DNA of 64,000 nt from Streptomyces sp. ISL-10 (GCF_018614575.1 NZ_JAGGOJ010000035.1:62001-126000); one strand, 5' to 3'. Shown: positions 43,242 to 53,195, numbered from the stretch's first letter. Numbers and translations: made by a program. Notes: generated by a model not told the origin, from the sequence alone.

Positions 43242-45010
43242 GCAGACCGGGTGGTCAGCGGTCCTCCCGGCCCGCGGCTCCCCGGGATGCCCGCCGTGGA
43301 GCGGAGCTCGCCGGTTCCGGCGCGGACGGCTGCCGCGGCCGGCAGTCGTTCGCCGGCGTTCTCGTGGCGCGCCTCGTCGCGTCCGGCGCGGGACGACGGC
43401 TCGCGGCACGACGGGATCGCCGCGTCGGGGCGGGGGGCCGCGTCGGGGCGGGCGGGCGCGTCAGGGCGGGGGGCCGCGCAGTCCATCGCCCTCGGCAGTC
43501 GCAGCGCGGCGACCGCGCCGAGGAGCAGCAGGCCCGCGCTGACCAGCAACGCGACGTGCAGGCCGTGGACGAAGGAGTGACGGGCGGCGGTGCGCAGCAG
43601 GTCACCGACGGGGCCGCCGAGGCGATCGGCCTCCTGGTATGCCTCGCCCAGCGAGTGCGCGGCGGCGGAGCTCGCGGACGCGGGCACACCCGCCACAGAG
43701 GCGACGGCGGGCCCGTACGCCGCGTTCATCACGCTGCCGAGCAGCGCGATGCCCATGCCCGCGCCGAGCTGATAGGAGGTCTCACCGATGGCGGCCGCTC
43801 CCCCCGCCTGCTCGGGCGGCGCCTCGCTGAGCATCGACTCGTACGCGGCGAACAGCGTGGTCTGCAGGCCGAAGCCGAGCAGGACGAAGCCCACGGTGAG
43901 CAGCAGCGGCCGGTCCTGCTGCCCCATCAGGACCAGCAGCAGCACGGCCGCGGCGGTCAGGACGAAGCCCCAGCCCACCATCCGGCGCGGCCCTGTGCGG
44001 CGCAGGGTGTAGGAGCCGGTGGCGCCCGCGGCCATCGCGGCGAAGGTCAGCGGCAGCAGCCGCAGCCCCGTCTCCAGCGGGCTGAGCCCGAGGACCAGCT
44101 GGAGGTACTGGACGGCGATCAGTTCCAGGCCGACCAGCGCCAGCATCGCGAGGACTATGCAGCCGACGGACGTGGAGAACGCGGCCCGGGCGAACATGCG
44201 CATGTCGATGAGCGGATGCTCACGCCGCTTCTGCCGCCGCACGAACGTCACCAGGAGCACGGCGCCGACGAGCAGCGGTCCGACGGCCCTGATGTCCAGC
44301 AGTTCGGCGCCGGCGCCGAGCCGCTTGACCCCGAGGACCACCCCGAGGACACCAGCCGCGGCCGTCAGCGCGCCGAGCACGTCCCACGGACCGTCGTGTC
44401 CGCCGCGCGACTCGGGCAGGAGCCAGCGGCCGACGGGCAGGATGAACGCCATCAGCGGGATGTTGATGAGGAAGACGGAGCCCCACCAGAAGTTCTCGAC
44501 GAGGAAGCCGCCGAGCACCGGTCCGGTCGCGGCGCCGACGGCGGCGACCGCCGTCCAGATGCCGATGGCCGTGGCACGCTCGCGCCGGTCGGGGAAGACG
44601 GCGCGCAGGATGGAGAGCGTCGCGGGCATGATCATCGCGCCGCCGACGCCGAGCAGGGCACGGGCGCCGACCAGCACTTCGGGGGTGGGCGCGAAGGCGG
44701 CGACGGCGGAGGCGAGCGCGAAGAGCGCGTAGCCGATGAGCAGCAGCCGTCTGCGTCCGACCCGGTCGCCCAGCGTGCCGAACATGATCAGCAGCGAGGC
44801 GCAGACGAGGGGATAGGCGTCCACGATCCACAGCAGCTCGACACCGCTCGGCCGCAGGTCCTCCGTGACGGCGGGGACGGCGACGTGCAGGACGGTCGCG
44901 TCCAGGGCGACGAACAGCAGGCTGACGCACAGGACCAGCAGGACGACCCAGCGGTTGGCACCGCCGCCGGCGGCGCGCAGGCGTGCCCCGGCCGTGGTCG
45001 TCACGGACAT
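43211..45010 (-). CDS. MFS drug exporter, DHA2 (EmrB/QacA) type
   Basis: A 599-residue permease with about fourteen hydrophobic segments. It carries the DHA2 start motif LDATVLHVAVPAVTEDL, GDRVGRRR after TM2, and the efflux motif C region GPVLGGFLVENFWWGSVFLINIP. The C-terminal about 75 residues are low-complexity Ala/Arg/Pro and cytoplasmic. ATG 45010 is preferred because GGGAGG lies six bases before it. It presumably exports antibiotics or dyes; no regulator is adjacent. Confidence 0.93.
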   Translation of the reverse strand: MSVTTTAGARLRAAGGGANRWVVLLVLCVSLLFVALDATVLHVAVPAVTEDLRPSGVELLWIVDAYPLVCASLLIMFGTLGDRVGRRRLLLIGYALFALASAVAAFAPTPEVLVGARALLGVGGAMIMPATLSILRAVFPDRRERATAIGIWTAVAAVGAATGPVLGGFLVENFWWGSVFLINIPLMAFILPVGRWLLPESRGGHDGPWDVLGALTAAAGVLGVVLGVKRLGAGAELLDIRAVGPLLVGAVLLVTFVRRQKRREHPLIDMRMFARAAFSTSVGCIVLAMLALVGLELIAVQYLQLVLGLSPLETGLRLLPLTFAAMAAGATGSYTLRRTGPRRMVGWGFVLTAAAVLLLVLMGQQDRPLLLTVGFVLLGFGLQTTLFAAYESMLSEAPPEQAGGAAAIGETSYQLGAGMGIALLGSVMNAAYGPAVASVAGVPASASSAAAHSLGEAYQEADRLGGPVGDLLRTAARHSFVHGLHVALLVSAGLLLLGAVAALRLPRAMDCAAPRPDAPARPDAAPRPDAAIPSCREPSSRAGRDEARHENAGERLPAAAAVRAGTGELRSTAGIPGSRGPGGPLTTRSAPQDDVAGHV

Positions 45011-45445
45011 GTACGAACCTCCCAGTGAAGCCTCGCGCTCGGTGGACCGGCCGGGGACGGTGCTGCTGGCAGGTCCCCGCAGGCGGCCCGGCATCGACGG
45101 GCGAGTGAGCGCCAGCGTACGCGAGTTCCAGCGGGGTGCGCGTGGCCGATCTCTCACCCGCGCTCACGGCCGGTGTGGCGTACGCCACTCCGGCCACCGG
45201 CACGGGCGGATCCCGAGCACTCCTGAACGGCACGAAAATTCCACGCGGTGCCCCGGTGAACCATTTCCCGATGCCCTCCAGGAATCACCCCGGGAAGACC
45301 GTCCGATAAATAGGGAACAAGGTCAGCGGTTTTTCCTGACGGGCCTTGAATAGAAGAGGATCTGAGACAAACTCCACATCACATAGGCATCACGAAAGGA
45401 GTGGATCGACCTGACGCGGCACTCACTCGCTGTAACGTCGATTGG

Positions 45446-46450
45446 GTGCGTACCGACATCTTTGCCCGGCTGGACCGGGAGCCGGAACCGCCGAAGATAG
45501 AGATCCCGCGGATGAGCCGCACACGTCTCGCGCTCTTCGGCGGGACGTCCGCGTTCTATGTGGCCATCGTCGTCGCCGTGCTGGCATCGACCTGGCTCGT
45601 GGCCCTGGACTGGAAGCTCATGCTCTTCCGTCCGTACGAGCAATGGCCCGAACAGCACGCGTTTCTCGATTACTTCGTCGTACTCGGCCAGCGCGGCCCG
45701 ACGGCCGTCATGGTCGCGGCGTGGCTGGGCTGGCGCTCCTGGCGTCAGCACACCCTCAGGCCCCTGCTGGCGCTCGGCGCGGCTCTGCTGCTGCTGAACG
45801 CCACCGTGGGCGCGGTCAAGATCGGACTCGGCCGGCTCGGCCCTCACTACGCGACGCAGATCGGCTCGGCCGAACTCTTCGCCGGCGGCGATATATTTCC
45901 TTCCGGACATACCGCCAACGCCGTGGTGACCTGGGGCATTCTGGCGTATCTGGCCACCACGCCGAGGGCCCGCCGGTATCTGTCGGCCCTGTCGGCCGTG
46001 GTCTCCCTCGGTGTCGGACTGACCACCGTCTACCTCGGTACGCACTGGCTGAGCGACGTCCTGCTCGGCTGGGCCGCCGGACTGCTGATCCTGCTGGGGC
46101 TGCCCTGGTGCGAGCCGGTCATCGCCCGCGCCGAGCGGTTCATCCTGGCGCTCCGCGACCAGTGGCGTGCGCGCCGGACACTGTCCCCCTCCCGCCCGGT
46201 CGCTGCCGGGGGCCCGAGGCCCGCGGTGTTCCCGCCGCGGGTGCACGCGCCCACGGCGGACGATCCGTCACGGGAGCCGGTTGCCATGGTCGGTGGCGCC
46301 CGGCCCGGTCCGCCGGCCGGCACGAGGACGACGGCGTACCCGACGGCGACACACCCCCAGCGCCCGCACGCGGTGCGCTCCGAGCGCTCGCCCGTCACCC
46401 CGTCGGGCAGCAGACGCCCGCCGCACTCGCGGACCGTCACGGGCGGCTGA
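45446..46450 (+). CDS. PAP2-family membrane phosphatase
   Basis: A 334-residue phosphatidic-acid-phosphatase-type protein with about five or six transmembrane helices. The three-part catalytic signature is present: KIGLGRLGPH, PSGHT and GTHWLSDVLLG. A disordered Pro/Arg-rich C-terminal tail of about 90 residues follows. It may dephosphorylate lipid or prenyl phosphates outside the membrane. GTG 45446 is preferred; GTG 45401 in frame has its ribosome site directly abutting. Confidence 0.88.
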   Translation: MRTDIFARLDREPEPPKIEIPRMSRTRLALFGGTSAFYVAIVVAVLASTWLVALDWKLMLFRPYEQWPEQHAFLDYFVVLGQRGPTAVMVAAWLGWRSWRQHTLRPLLALGAALLLLNATVGAVKIGLGRLGPHYATQIGSAELFAGGDIFPSGHTANAVVTWGILAYLATTPRARRYLSALSAVVSLGVGLTTVYLGTHWLSDVLLGWAAGLLILLGLPWCEPVIARAERFILALRDQWRARRTLSPSRPVAAGGPRPAVFPPRVHAPTADDPSREPVAMVGGARPGPPAGTRTTAYPTATHPQRPHAVRSERSPVTPSGSRRPPHSRTVTGG

Positions 46451-46472
46451 GCAGCGGCATCGATCAACGAAG

Positions 46473-46503
46473 AAGGCCCCGGCACACAACGTGCCGGGGC
46501 CTT
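46473..46503. terminator. Intrinsic terminator after the PAP2 gene
   Basis: A perfect 13-bp stem AAGGCCCCGGCAC / GTGCCGGGGCCTT with loop ACAAC, between convergent genes. Confidence 0.85.
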
Positions 46504-46539
46504 TCGCCGTACGTGGGTCCTTGCCGGCCGTGCGCCGCT

Positions 46540-46755
46540 TCAGCCCTTCCAGCAGCGGATGACGGTGCCGTCGCGCACCTCGAAGTTGAGGCGGCCCGCC
46601 ATGTACTCCATCGTGATGATCGATCCGGGCGGCAGGGCCCTCACAGTCGTCCAGCCACGCTCACGGGCTTGCTGCTCGGCGGCCTGCGCGCCGAGGCCGA
46701 CATAGGAATCCGGCGCGTCGTCGGGCTGCTCGGGAGGTGTCGGTATGGGTGCCAT
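46540..46755 (-). CDS. I78-type peptidase inhibitor family small protein
   Basis: A 71-residue protein matching the I78 inhibitor fold at its C-terminus: GWTTVRALPPGSIITMEY, then RLNFEV and a final CWKG. I78 members inhibit serine proteases or form small folded domains. No signal peptide is visible, so an intracellular role is likely. ATG 46755 has GGAG upstream. Confidence 0.78.
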   Translation of the reverse strand: MAPIPTPPEQPDDAPDSYVGLGAQAAEQQARERGWTTVRALPPGSIITMEYMAGRLNFEVRDGTVIRCWKG

Positions 46756-47048
46756 GCACTCCACCGTAGGCGGCAGCGGACGGTGACGGAAGCGGGGAAC
46801 TCGATCACCCCAGCAGCCCCGTGTACCTCACCGGTCACGCTTCTGTCACAGGATCTCGACACCGTTCCGGTGGAGTTCCGCGTGAGCCCGTTCACCCGAA
46901 CGGGTGCTGTGAGGGTGTTCGCCGAATAATGCGACGGGGAGCCTTGGCGATCATGCCCGATTTCGGCTGCGGAATTACCTGAGCGGCCGGCGGGCCGAAT
47001 TCACGCAGACGGTGAATTCACCGCTTCCTTACCAAATCCCCTCATCCG

Positions 47049-48026
47049 TTACCCCGGCGCGATCGGTCCCGATGCCAGCGCACGAGAGAGACGGTCGCGT
47101 ACGTCCCTGATGCGGTCGGTCAGCTCGGGCGGCTCGACCACCTCGAAGTCCACGCCCATCAGCATCACGTGGATCACCAGCACGTCCAGACCGGCTGCCC
47201 CGGTGCGCAGCAGGCAGTGGGACGCGTCGATCGCCTCCAGCACCCCGTCGGAGGGCCCGATGGTCCGCGCCGCCTGCTCGGCGGAGGTATGGAGTCTGAT
47301 CACCGCGCGGGCCGCGTAGGCGGTGGTGGAGACGCCTTGGGAGACGTAGCCGGCCAGGTCGTCGGCCGGTGGCGTGCGCGGGGCGAAGCGCGGGCCGTGC
47401 GGGGGCTTGGGCGTGATCCGGTCCGCGCGGAACGTCCGCCAGTCGGCCCGGTCCACGTCCCAGGCCACGAGGTACCAGCGACGCTCGGTGCACACCAGCC
47501 GGTGCGGCTCGACGGTGCGGCGGGTCGCGGTGCCGGCGTGGTCGAGGTATTCGAACCGAAGCCGCTCGCTGTCGCGACAGGCGTTCGCGAGCTCGGTCAG
47601 CACCGACGGGTCGAGCTGTGTCTGGGGCGTCCGCAGCATCGGCACGGTGAAGGCGTTGAGTGCGCTCACCCGGCGGCGCAGCCTGCCCGGCAGCACCTGC
47701 TCCAGTTTGGCGAGCGCGCGTACGGAGGTCTCACCGATGCCCTCGATGCCCTGGCCGGCCGCCGTGCGCAGCCCGACGGCGACGGCCACCGCCTCATCGT
47801 CGTCGAGCAGCAGTGGCGGCAGTTCGGCGCCCGCGCCGAGCTGATAGCCGCCGCCCGTGCCGGGACTCGCGTTGACCGGATAGCCGAGCTCCCGCAGCCT
47901 GTCGACGTCACGGCGCACGGTGCGCGGGGTGACGCCGAGCCGTTCGGCGAGAGCGGCCCCCGACCATTCGCGATGGGCCTGCAACAGCGAGAGAAGGCGC
48001 AGGAGTCGTGCCGAGGTCTCCACCAT
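47049..48026 (-). CDS. HTH/WYL-domain transcriptional regulator (YafY type)
   Basis: A 325-residue regulator. The N-terminal HTH_11 (RLLRLLSLLQ, LAERLGVTPRTVRRDVDRLRELG, with the GGGYQLG wing) is followed by a WYL domain around residue 140-200 (RLRFEYLDH, RRTVEPHRLVCTERRWYLVAWD) and a C-terminal WCX domain. WYL domains sense oligonucleotides or other ligands in related proteins. No obvious target is beside it; the next gene is unrelated. Confidence 0.92.
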   Translation of the reverse strand: MVETSARLLRLLSLLQAHREWSGAALAERLGVTPRTVRRDVDRLRELGYPVNASPGTGGGYQLGAGAELPPLLLDDDEAVAVAVGLRTAAGQGIEGIGETSVRALAKLEQVLPGRLRRRVSALNAFTVPMLRTPQTQLDPSVLTELANACRDSERLRFEYLDHAGTATRRTVEPHRLVCTERRWYLVAWDVDRADWRTFRADRITPKPPHGPRFAPRTPPADDLAGYVSQGVSTTAYAARAVIRLHTSAEQAARTIGPSDGVLEAIDASHCLLRTGAAGLDVLVIHVMLMGVDFEVVEPPELTDRIRDVRDRLSRALASGPIAPG

Positions 48027-48098
48027 GGGCCCGAGTCTGCCAGCCGTTGCGGACAGCTTCTGTCCGCAGGCCGGGCAGCGCGGGGATGAGCGAGCGGA

Positions 48099-48890
48099 TC
48101 AGTCCGTCGCCGTGACGCGTACGCAGAGGTCGTTGTCGCCCGTGTAGCAGGGCCCGGCCAGACCGCTGTCCGTGCGCTGCTTCGGGTAGACGAAGATGCC
48201 CTTCTTGTCCCAGACGTCGTCGAGGATCCGGGAGACCCGGATGCCCTCGGCGTCCGCGGTGGGACGCAGCCACAGCTCCCACAGCTGCTCCTTGCCGCCC
48301 GCGGAGTCGGCGATGGAGGCATAGGGAAGGGTGAAGCCGAAGGCACGGCCCTCGCCCGTCACGGGAACCGCGTGCACCCGGCCGCCCGAGCTGAGGCGGG
48401 CCTCCGCCACGGCGCCGTCCCCCAGCTCCGTGCCGTACAGGAGCCCCTCCACGGACATCGAGCCCCGCCCCGGCGGGAGACCGATGTCACCCGCCTCGGC
48501 GTGCGGGGCGCGGAGCCAGCAGCGGACCGCGAGGCCGCCCGCCGCCGTGGGATACGGGACCCGTACGGCTATCCGGTCGGCCTCGGGCGTCAGGTCGACC
48601 AGGGCCCGCAGGTCCCGCACACCGGGCTCGACGGCCTCCCCGGACGCGGTGAAGACCTCCCAGCGGCCCTCGGCGAGCTCGGTCCCGGCCTCCAGTACCG
48701 CCTTCGCCGTGCCGTCGCCGGCGTCGGTCAGGGGCAGCCGGACCTCCTGACCAGCGCTGCCGGCTCCTGCCCGCCGCAGGACGAGCGCGGCGCCGGCTCC
48801 GACAACCTCGAAGACGACGGCTCCCGAGGCGTCGGCGACGCAGTGCGCCCGCGGGGTCCGCCGCCCGCCTGCCGTGGTGGACGTGCTCAT
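48099..48890 (-). CDS. Hypothetical protein coupled to the glycosyltransferase
   Basis: A 263-residue protein with no motif I can name. The pattern of alternating short hydrophobic stretches suggests beta-sandwich folds. It starts inside the end of the glycosyltransferase gene (ATGA overlap), so the two are translated together. It may be a glycan-related partner or carbohydrate-binding protein. No signal peptide. Function unknown. Confidence 0.7.
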   Translation of the reverse strand: MSTSTTAGGRRTPRAHCVADASGAVVFEVVGAGAALVLRRAGAGSAGQEVRLPLTDAGDGTAKAVLEAGTELAEGRWEVFTASGEAVEPGVRDLRALVDLTPEADRIAVRVPYPTAAGGLAVRCWLRAPHAEAGDIGLPPGRGSMSVEGLLYGTELGDGAVAEARLSSGGRVHAVPVTGEGRAFGFTLPYASIADSAGGKEQLWELWLRPTADAEGIRVSRILDDVWDKKGIFVYPKQRTDSGLAGPCYTGDNDLCVRVTATD

Positions 48891-50173
48891 GTGCTCTTCT
48901 TCCCTCGGCGGATCACGTCCGCGGCAACATAACGCAGCCCATAAGCCCCGTCATAGAGCGCGCTCCTGCCGCGGTGCAGCGCTTCGCGCAGCGAGCCGCC
49001 CCCCTTGTGCCGCACGTCCCGGGCCGCGAGGTCGGCGAACAGCGCCTCGTGCCGCTCGGCGATACGGGCCGGGTCGAACCGTGCGGAGGCGGCCAGCGCC
49101 GCCTGCCCGGTGCGCCGGCGCAGCTCGTCGTCCTCGATCAGCCCGAGCAGCGCGGCCGCGATCGCGTCCACGTCGCCGACCGGCACGAGCCGGCCGTCGA
49201 CGCCGTCCTCGATGATCTCGCGCGGCCCGTGGGGGCAGTCGGTCGAGACGACGGGGAGGCCGCAGCGCATGGCCTCCACGATGGTCATGCCGAAGGACTC
49301 CAGGGTCGAGGTGACAGCGGCCACGGAGCCCTTGACCCACTCGGCCTCCAACGGGTTGGCCGTACCCATGAGGAAGACGTGGTTGTGCAGGCCGCGCTTG
49401 TCGATCAGGGCACGCAGGGCCTTCTTCTCGTTGCCGGTCGCGTCGCCGCTGCCGTAGATCCGCAGCCGCCAGTCGGGCCGGGCGGCGACCACCTGGGCGA
49501 AGGCCTCGATGAGCACGTCGTAGCGCTTGACGCGGGTGAGCCGGCCGGCCGCCACGACCCATCTGGCGGTCGAGTCCGCGGGCGCCACCTGCGGCGCCGG
49601 CACGCTGTTGGGCACCGCCTCGATACGGACGCCGGGCAGGTCCAGCTGCTCGCGGTAGGCGCGTGCGTCGGCGTCGGTGACCGTGGTGACCGCATCGAGG
49701 ACCGCGTAGCGGTGGGCGATCTCCCGGCGCAGCCGGTAGCCGTGGCTGTCCAGCGTCAGATGCTCCTGGCCGATCCGCACGATGCCGCGCGGGGCCTGGC
49801 GGGCGATGTGCACATTGAGGCCTGGTCTCGTGCCGACGACGACGTCGGCGTCCAGCGACTGCAGATGGGCCCCGATCCGGAGGTCGGTGAGGCGGCTGTA
49901 CTGCTTGTGCCGCCCGTCGCCGCGCGGGAAGACCTTCGCGGGCCGCGCGGCGAGCGGGTCGTCACCGTCGTAGCCGGGGCTCTTCTTGCGCAGGTCGACG
50001 AGGTGCTTCATCGTCACGCCCTCCGGAGCGCCCATGGTGGGCTCGTCGCGGTGGCGGAAGACGGAGACGATCTCGACTTCGTGCCGTTCCGCGAGCGTCC
50101 GGGCGAGGTTGAACGTCGTCCGGATGGTTCCCCCGATGCCATAGGCGTTGTGGAGCAGAAATGAAATACGCAT
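48887..50173 (-). CDS. GT4-type glycosyltransferase
   Basis: A 428-residue GT-B fold enzyme. The N-terminus is FLLHNAYGIGGTIRTTFNLA. The donor-binding half has VVAAGRLTRVKRYDVLIEAF, VTSTLESFGMTIVEAMRCGLPVV and the EX7E motif within it. Such enzymes transfer a sugar from a nucleotide or lipid donor to an extending glycan. The acceptor is unknown. It leads a two-gene unit with the hypothetical protein downstream. Confidence 0.9.
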   Translation of the reverse strand: MRISFLLHNAYGIGGTIRTTFNLARTLAERHEVEIVSVFRHRDEPTMGAPEGVTMKHLVDLRKKSPGYDGDDPLAARPAKVFPRGDGRHKQYSRLTDLRIGAHLQSLDADVVVGTRPGLNVHIARQAPRGIVRIGQEHLTLDSHGYRLRREIAHRYAVLDAVTTVTDADARAYREQLDLPGVRIEAVPNSVPAPQVAPADSTARWVVAAGRLTRVKRYDVLIEAFAQVVAARPDWRLRIYGSGDATGNEKKALRALIDKRGLHNHVFLMGTANPLEAEWVKGSVAAVTSTLESFGMTIVEAMRCGLPVVSTDCPHGPREIIEDGVDGRLVPVGDVDAIAAALLGLIEDDELRRRTGQAALAASARFDPARIAERHEALFADLAARDVRHKGGGSLREALHRGRSALYDGAYGLRYVAADVIRRGKKST

Positions 50174-50246
50174 GCGTCGCCGCGTCCCCCTGATGTGCTT
50201 CGCTCCCCCGGTCCTGAGGGCGCCCCGTCAGAACTGTACTGGCCGG

Positions 50247-51290
50247 TCAGGGGCGGTACGGGAGCTGGGGCACGGTGAAGCAGTTCCGGGTCATGTCCCC
50301 GCCCTGCGTGATCCACCCCCGGCCGTCCTGCCGGCGCGCGACGGACAGGCACGCGCGGCGGCTCGCCGGCGGCTCGGCCAGGCGCTCGAACGAGACGGGG
50401 AGCAGCAGCCCGCGGGCCGTGTACGGCTCGGGCCGTTGCAGGTAGCGCGCTCCACGCAGTCCCTGGTCAGGGCCGCGGAGCAGGAGCGGGCTGCGTCGGT
50501 GAACCACATCGCCGCGGCCCAGCCCTCCAGCTGCCCTTGGGGAAAGCGGGGTCCCCTTCTTGACGGTCCGTCGTATCGCGTCGCGGAACTCCCGTACGGC
50601 GGGTGGCCGGTGTCCTCGTAGTTGCGGCTCGAACCGGTCACCCACAGCGCGTTGCGGCACCGGGGGCGCGTCCTTGTAGTGGCGGGCCACGAAGGAGGAC
50701 AAGTTCTGGACGTTGGTCACCTTGGCGGTGACGTGCACGCCGATGTCGTCCATGGCCTTGCACAGCTGGGCGTTGCCGTGTGTGTCCATGGCGTCGAAGA
50801 CGACGTCCGCGCGACTGCGGCCGATGTCGGCGGCCACCGCACGGAAGTTGGGCAGCGCGAAGTCGACCTGCTCGGGCACCACGCGTAGCCCTCCTTCTCC
50901 AGGCCGTGTTCCAGGAGGCGGGCGTACGCGGCGGACGCGGCCTGGTTGTAGGAGACGACGGCAGCGGTACGGGTGCCTTGGGCGCGCTTGAAGTAGCGGT
51001 AGACCTCGGTGCCGCCGTAGAGCGTGCCGTCCCAGCCGCGCGCTTCGCCGGTTCGCGGCGTGCCGCTGCCGTAGATCCCGTACAGATGCGGATAGGTGTC
51101 GTACGCGGGGCCGATGGGCTGGCCCCTGATGTCGGGCACGCCCGCGTCGGCGACCCGGCGCGCGCCGGCGTAGTCGAGGACGGTGGTGGCGACGAGGGCG
51201 AAGACCTTGCGCTCGTCGATCAGCTCGTGGACGCACTCTCTGTTCCCGGCGCCGCTGCCGCCGTCGTCGCAGCCGACGACCGCGGCGAGC
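50247..51290 (-). pseudogene. Remnant of a periplasmic solute-binding protein (ABC type)
   Basis: A binding-protein-like gene is split over at least two frames with about five shifts. Recognisable pieces in order: ECVHELIDERKVFALVATT and YGIYGSGTPRTGEARGWDG; after a shift, EQVDFALPNFRAVAADIG and DAMDTHGNAQLCKAMDDIG; then WVTGSSRNYEDTGHP, REFRDAIRR, GWAAAMWFTDAARSC and RACLSVARR in alternating frames. The N-terminus is missing: the frame begins abruptly where it meets ATPase sequence on the other strand near 51285. The family resembles type 1 binding proteins of branched-chain amino acid transporters. Confidence 0.7.
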
Positions 51291-51568
51291 AGCGCATGCT
51301 CGCCGTGGCCCGCGCCCTGCCGGCCCGCGCCGAGGTGGTCCTCGTCGACGAACCGGTACGCGGTATGTCCCCGGCCCTGGCGGCCCGCGCATACGAGCTG
51401 CTGCGCGCCTCGGACGCCGCGGTCGTCGTCGCCGAGCAACGGCTGCCGCCCGGCCTGGACCCGGCCGCCGGTCCGGTGGTGGTGCATGAACTGCGCCGTG
51501 GGGAGGTCGTGTTCAGCGGGGAGCCCGGCGATTTCCCCCGGCCCGCCGGCCCCGGCTCGCGTCCCTGA
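51275..51568 (+). pseudogene. C-terminal fragment of a LivF-type ABC ATPase
   Basis: The frame gives GEQRMLAVARALPARAEVVLVDEPVRGMSP, i.e. the end of the signature motif, Walker B VVLVDEP and the D-loop region, then VVVAEQRL with the switch position, ending at 51568. Walker A and most of the ATPase are absent; upstream sequence is the opposite-strand binding-protein remnant. It is a truncated relic. Confidence 0.7.
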
Positions 51569-51788
51569 CACAACCGATGGACACGACCGGCGAACACGGC
51601 CGACGCACGACCGATGACGCACCGGCACGGCCGGTCCGCAGCGATCCAGTACCCCGCCACGCCGCCACAGGACCACCGCGCCACCGATTCGGTGCCCCTT
51701 CACGCGTGACCCCTGCCGCATATCACCCGTTGACCCGTTATGAGCCGGGACCCGCCCGGCGCACCTGATCAAGTCCGAGGAGCCACCC

Positions 51789-52568
51789 GTGCCGCGCATG
51801 CTCGACGTCAGCGAGGACGTACGCGCCGAGATCGGCGACGAAGAAGCCGACCGGCTGCTCGCCGGCCACAACGCACCGGGCAGCTACGACTGCACCTCCT
51901 GCCGTACCCCGGGCGACTCCGAGCAGGAACGCACCAGCACGGTGCTGTTCGTCGGCGAGGAGACCGCCGTTCTCGCCTTCGCCCACGCCACCTGCATCCC
52001 CTCGCAGGTCGTCCAGGTCGCCGAGGACCAGCTCCAGGGCGCCGTCCGGTCCATCACCGGTGAGGAGCCGCGGATCGCGGGCGCCGCGCCCGAGCAGGCC
52101 GTGCTGGGCGTCACCAGTGGTCTGATCCTGATCAACGGGGCGCTGCACCCCGCGCTCGTGGTCGAGCCGACCGCGCCCATCGCCCGTGCCGGCACCTCGG
52201 GATTCGGCGGAGACGAGTTCCTCCCGCTCCTCGTCGAGCAGGGCTTCCGGCCGGTCTCCGACGTGAACCAGGTGCCGGGGCAGCTGCCCGGATGGTCGGT
52301 GCTGGTGGCCATGGGCCGGCTGCACGCCGTGCTCCAGCCCGGTACGGGCGGCGGCGGCCAGGTCGCCTGGTGGCAGGCCCACCAGCCGCTCCAGGTCACC
52401 GAGGGCTGGCGTACGGCGGCCAACAAGACGCACACCGTGCTCGTCTTCGCCGCGCCGGTCGGCTCCATCGGTCAGCAGCCGCGCGAGGACCTGCTGCGCG
52501 ACGCCCTGGAGAAGGCTGCTGCGAACGGGCGTCTGGTGGCCGCCTCGATGCCACTGGCGGGTACCTGA
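51789..52568 (+). CDS. Hypothetical protein (259 aa)
   Basis: No family recognised. The protein has a CTSC pair near residues 35-38 and an otherwise mixed alpha/beta pattern with several WW/Gly-rich turns (GQVAWWQAH). There is no signal peptide or membrane segment. GTG 51789 is preceded by AGGAG. The coding appearance is good (consistent codon bias), and it seems to be a conserved Streptomyces protein. It follows the ABC remnant without obvious functional link. Confidence 0.7.
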   Translation: MPRMLDVSEDVRAEIGDEEADRLLAGHNAPGSYDCTSCRTPGDSEQERTSTVLFVGEETAVLAFAHATCIPSQVVQVAEDQLQGAVRSITGEEPRIAGAAPEQAVLGVTSGLILINGALHPALVVEPTAPIARAGTSGFGGDEFLPLLVEQGFRPVSDVNQVPGQLPGWSVLVAMGRLHAVLQPGTGGGGQVAWWQAHQPLQVTEGWRTAANKTHTVLVFAAPVGSIGQQPREDLLRDALEKAAANGRLVAASMPLAGT

Positions 52569-52783
52569 CCGTTCCCCTGCCGGCCCTCGGGACGGCACAC
52601 CGCCCGGCCCCGGGCCCTGCCGTGCCGGGAGCCGCGGCGGCACGCGGACGTACGCCTGGAGCGCCCCGCCGCCCCCTGGCGAGCGTCCGTGTGCCCGCGC
52701 GGAGCCACAAGGGCTTTCGTCCCCCGGAAGCATGCAGCTCGCCCCAGCCCGCATCCGCATCACTTCCCCGTCGTTGCAGGTAC

Positions 52784-53143
52784 GTGCACTCATACGACCC
52801 CTCCCGCCAGCCGTACCAGAGCCACATTCCCGCGATGCGCCCGGCGCGTGACGGATCGGCAGGCCATTCGGCCACACCGATCTACGACGCGCTGTACTCC
52901 GAGTACCTGAGGGCGTTCAAGACGCTGCCGGGTGACCGCAGCGGCGAGGAGGACCTCGGATTCCGGCCCTTCGGGGCGACGGGACTGCACAGCAGCCGGG
53001 GCGGCCACGGGGGCTACGGCAGCAACACCGGTCATCCGAACACAGGGGTGCACCAGGGAAATTGGCAGCCGTACCACCAGGTCGGCCGGCACAGCGCTCC
53101 GCAGCCCGCCGCACTGCCGCCGGGACCGCGCCAGGGTGTGTGA
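52784..53143 (+). CDS. Hypothetical protein (119 aa), Gly/Pro/His-rich C-terminus
   Basis: No named domain. A short conserved-looking core (TPIYDALYSEYLRAFKTLPGD) precedes a Gly/His/Asn/Gln-rich tail ending PAALPPGPRQGV. GTG 52784 with AGG upstream; the longer frame is shadow. Similar low-complexity proteins are common in Streptomyces. It ends 19 bp before a terminator shared with the convergent der gene. Confidence 0.6.
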   Translation: MHSYDPSRQPYQSHIPAMRPARDGSAGHSATPIYDALYSEYLRAFKTLPGDRSGEEDLGFRPFGATGLHSSRGGHGGYGSNTGHPNTGVHQGNWQPYHQVGRHSAPQPAALPPGPRQGV

Positions 53144-53162
53144 CCCCGCTCGCGACATGGAG

Positions 53163-53195
53163 AAGGGTGCCGACGCATCTGGCGTCGGCACCCTT
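53163..53195. terminator. Intrinsic terminator between convergent genes
   Basis: A perfect 14-bp stem AAGGGTGCCGACGC / GCGTCGGCACCCTT with loop ATCTG, 13 bp after the der stop. It works for either strand. Confidence 0.88.

Noticed and set aside
43181..45028. A 615-codon plus-strand frame
   Set aside because: Antisense to the DHA2 exporter, dominated by Arg/Gly/Gln.
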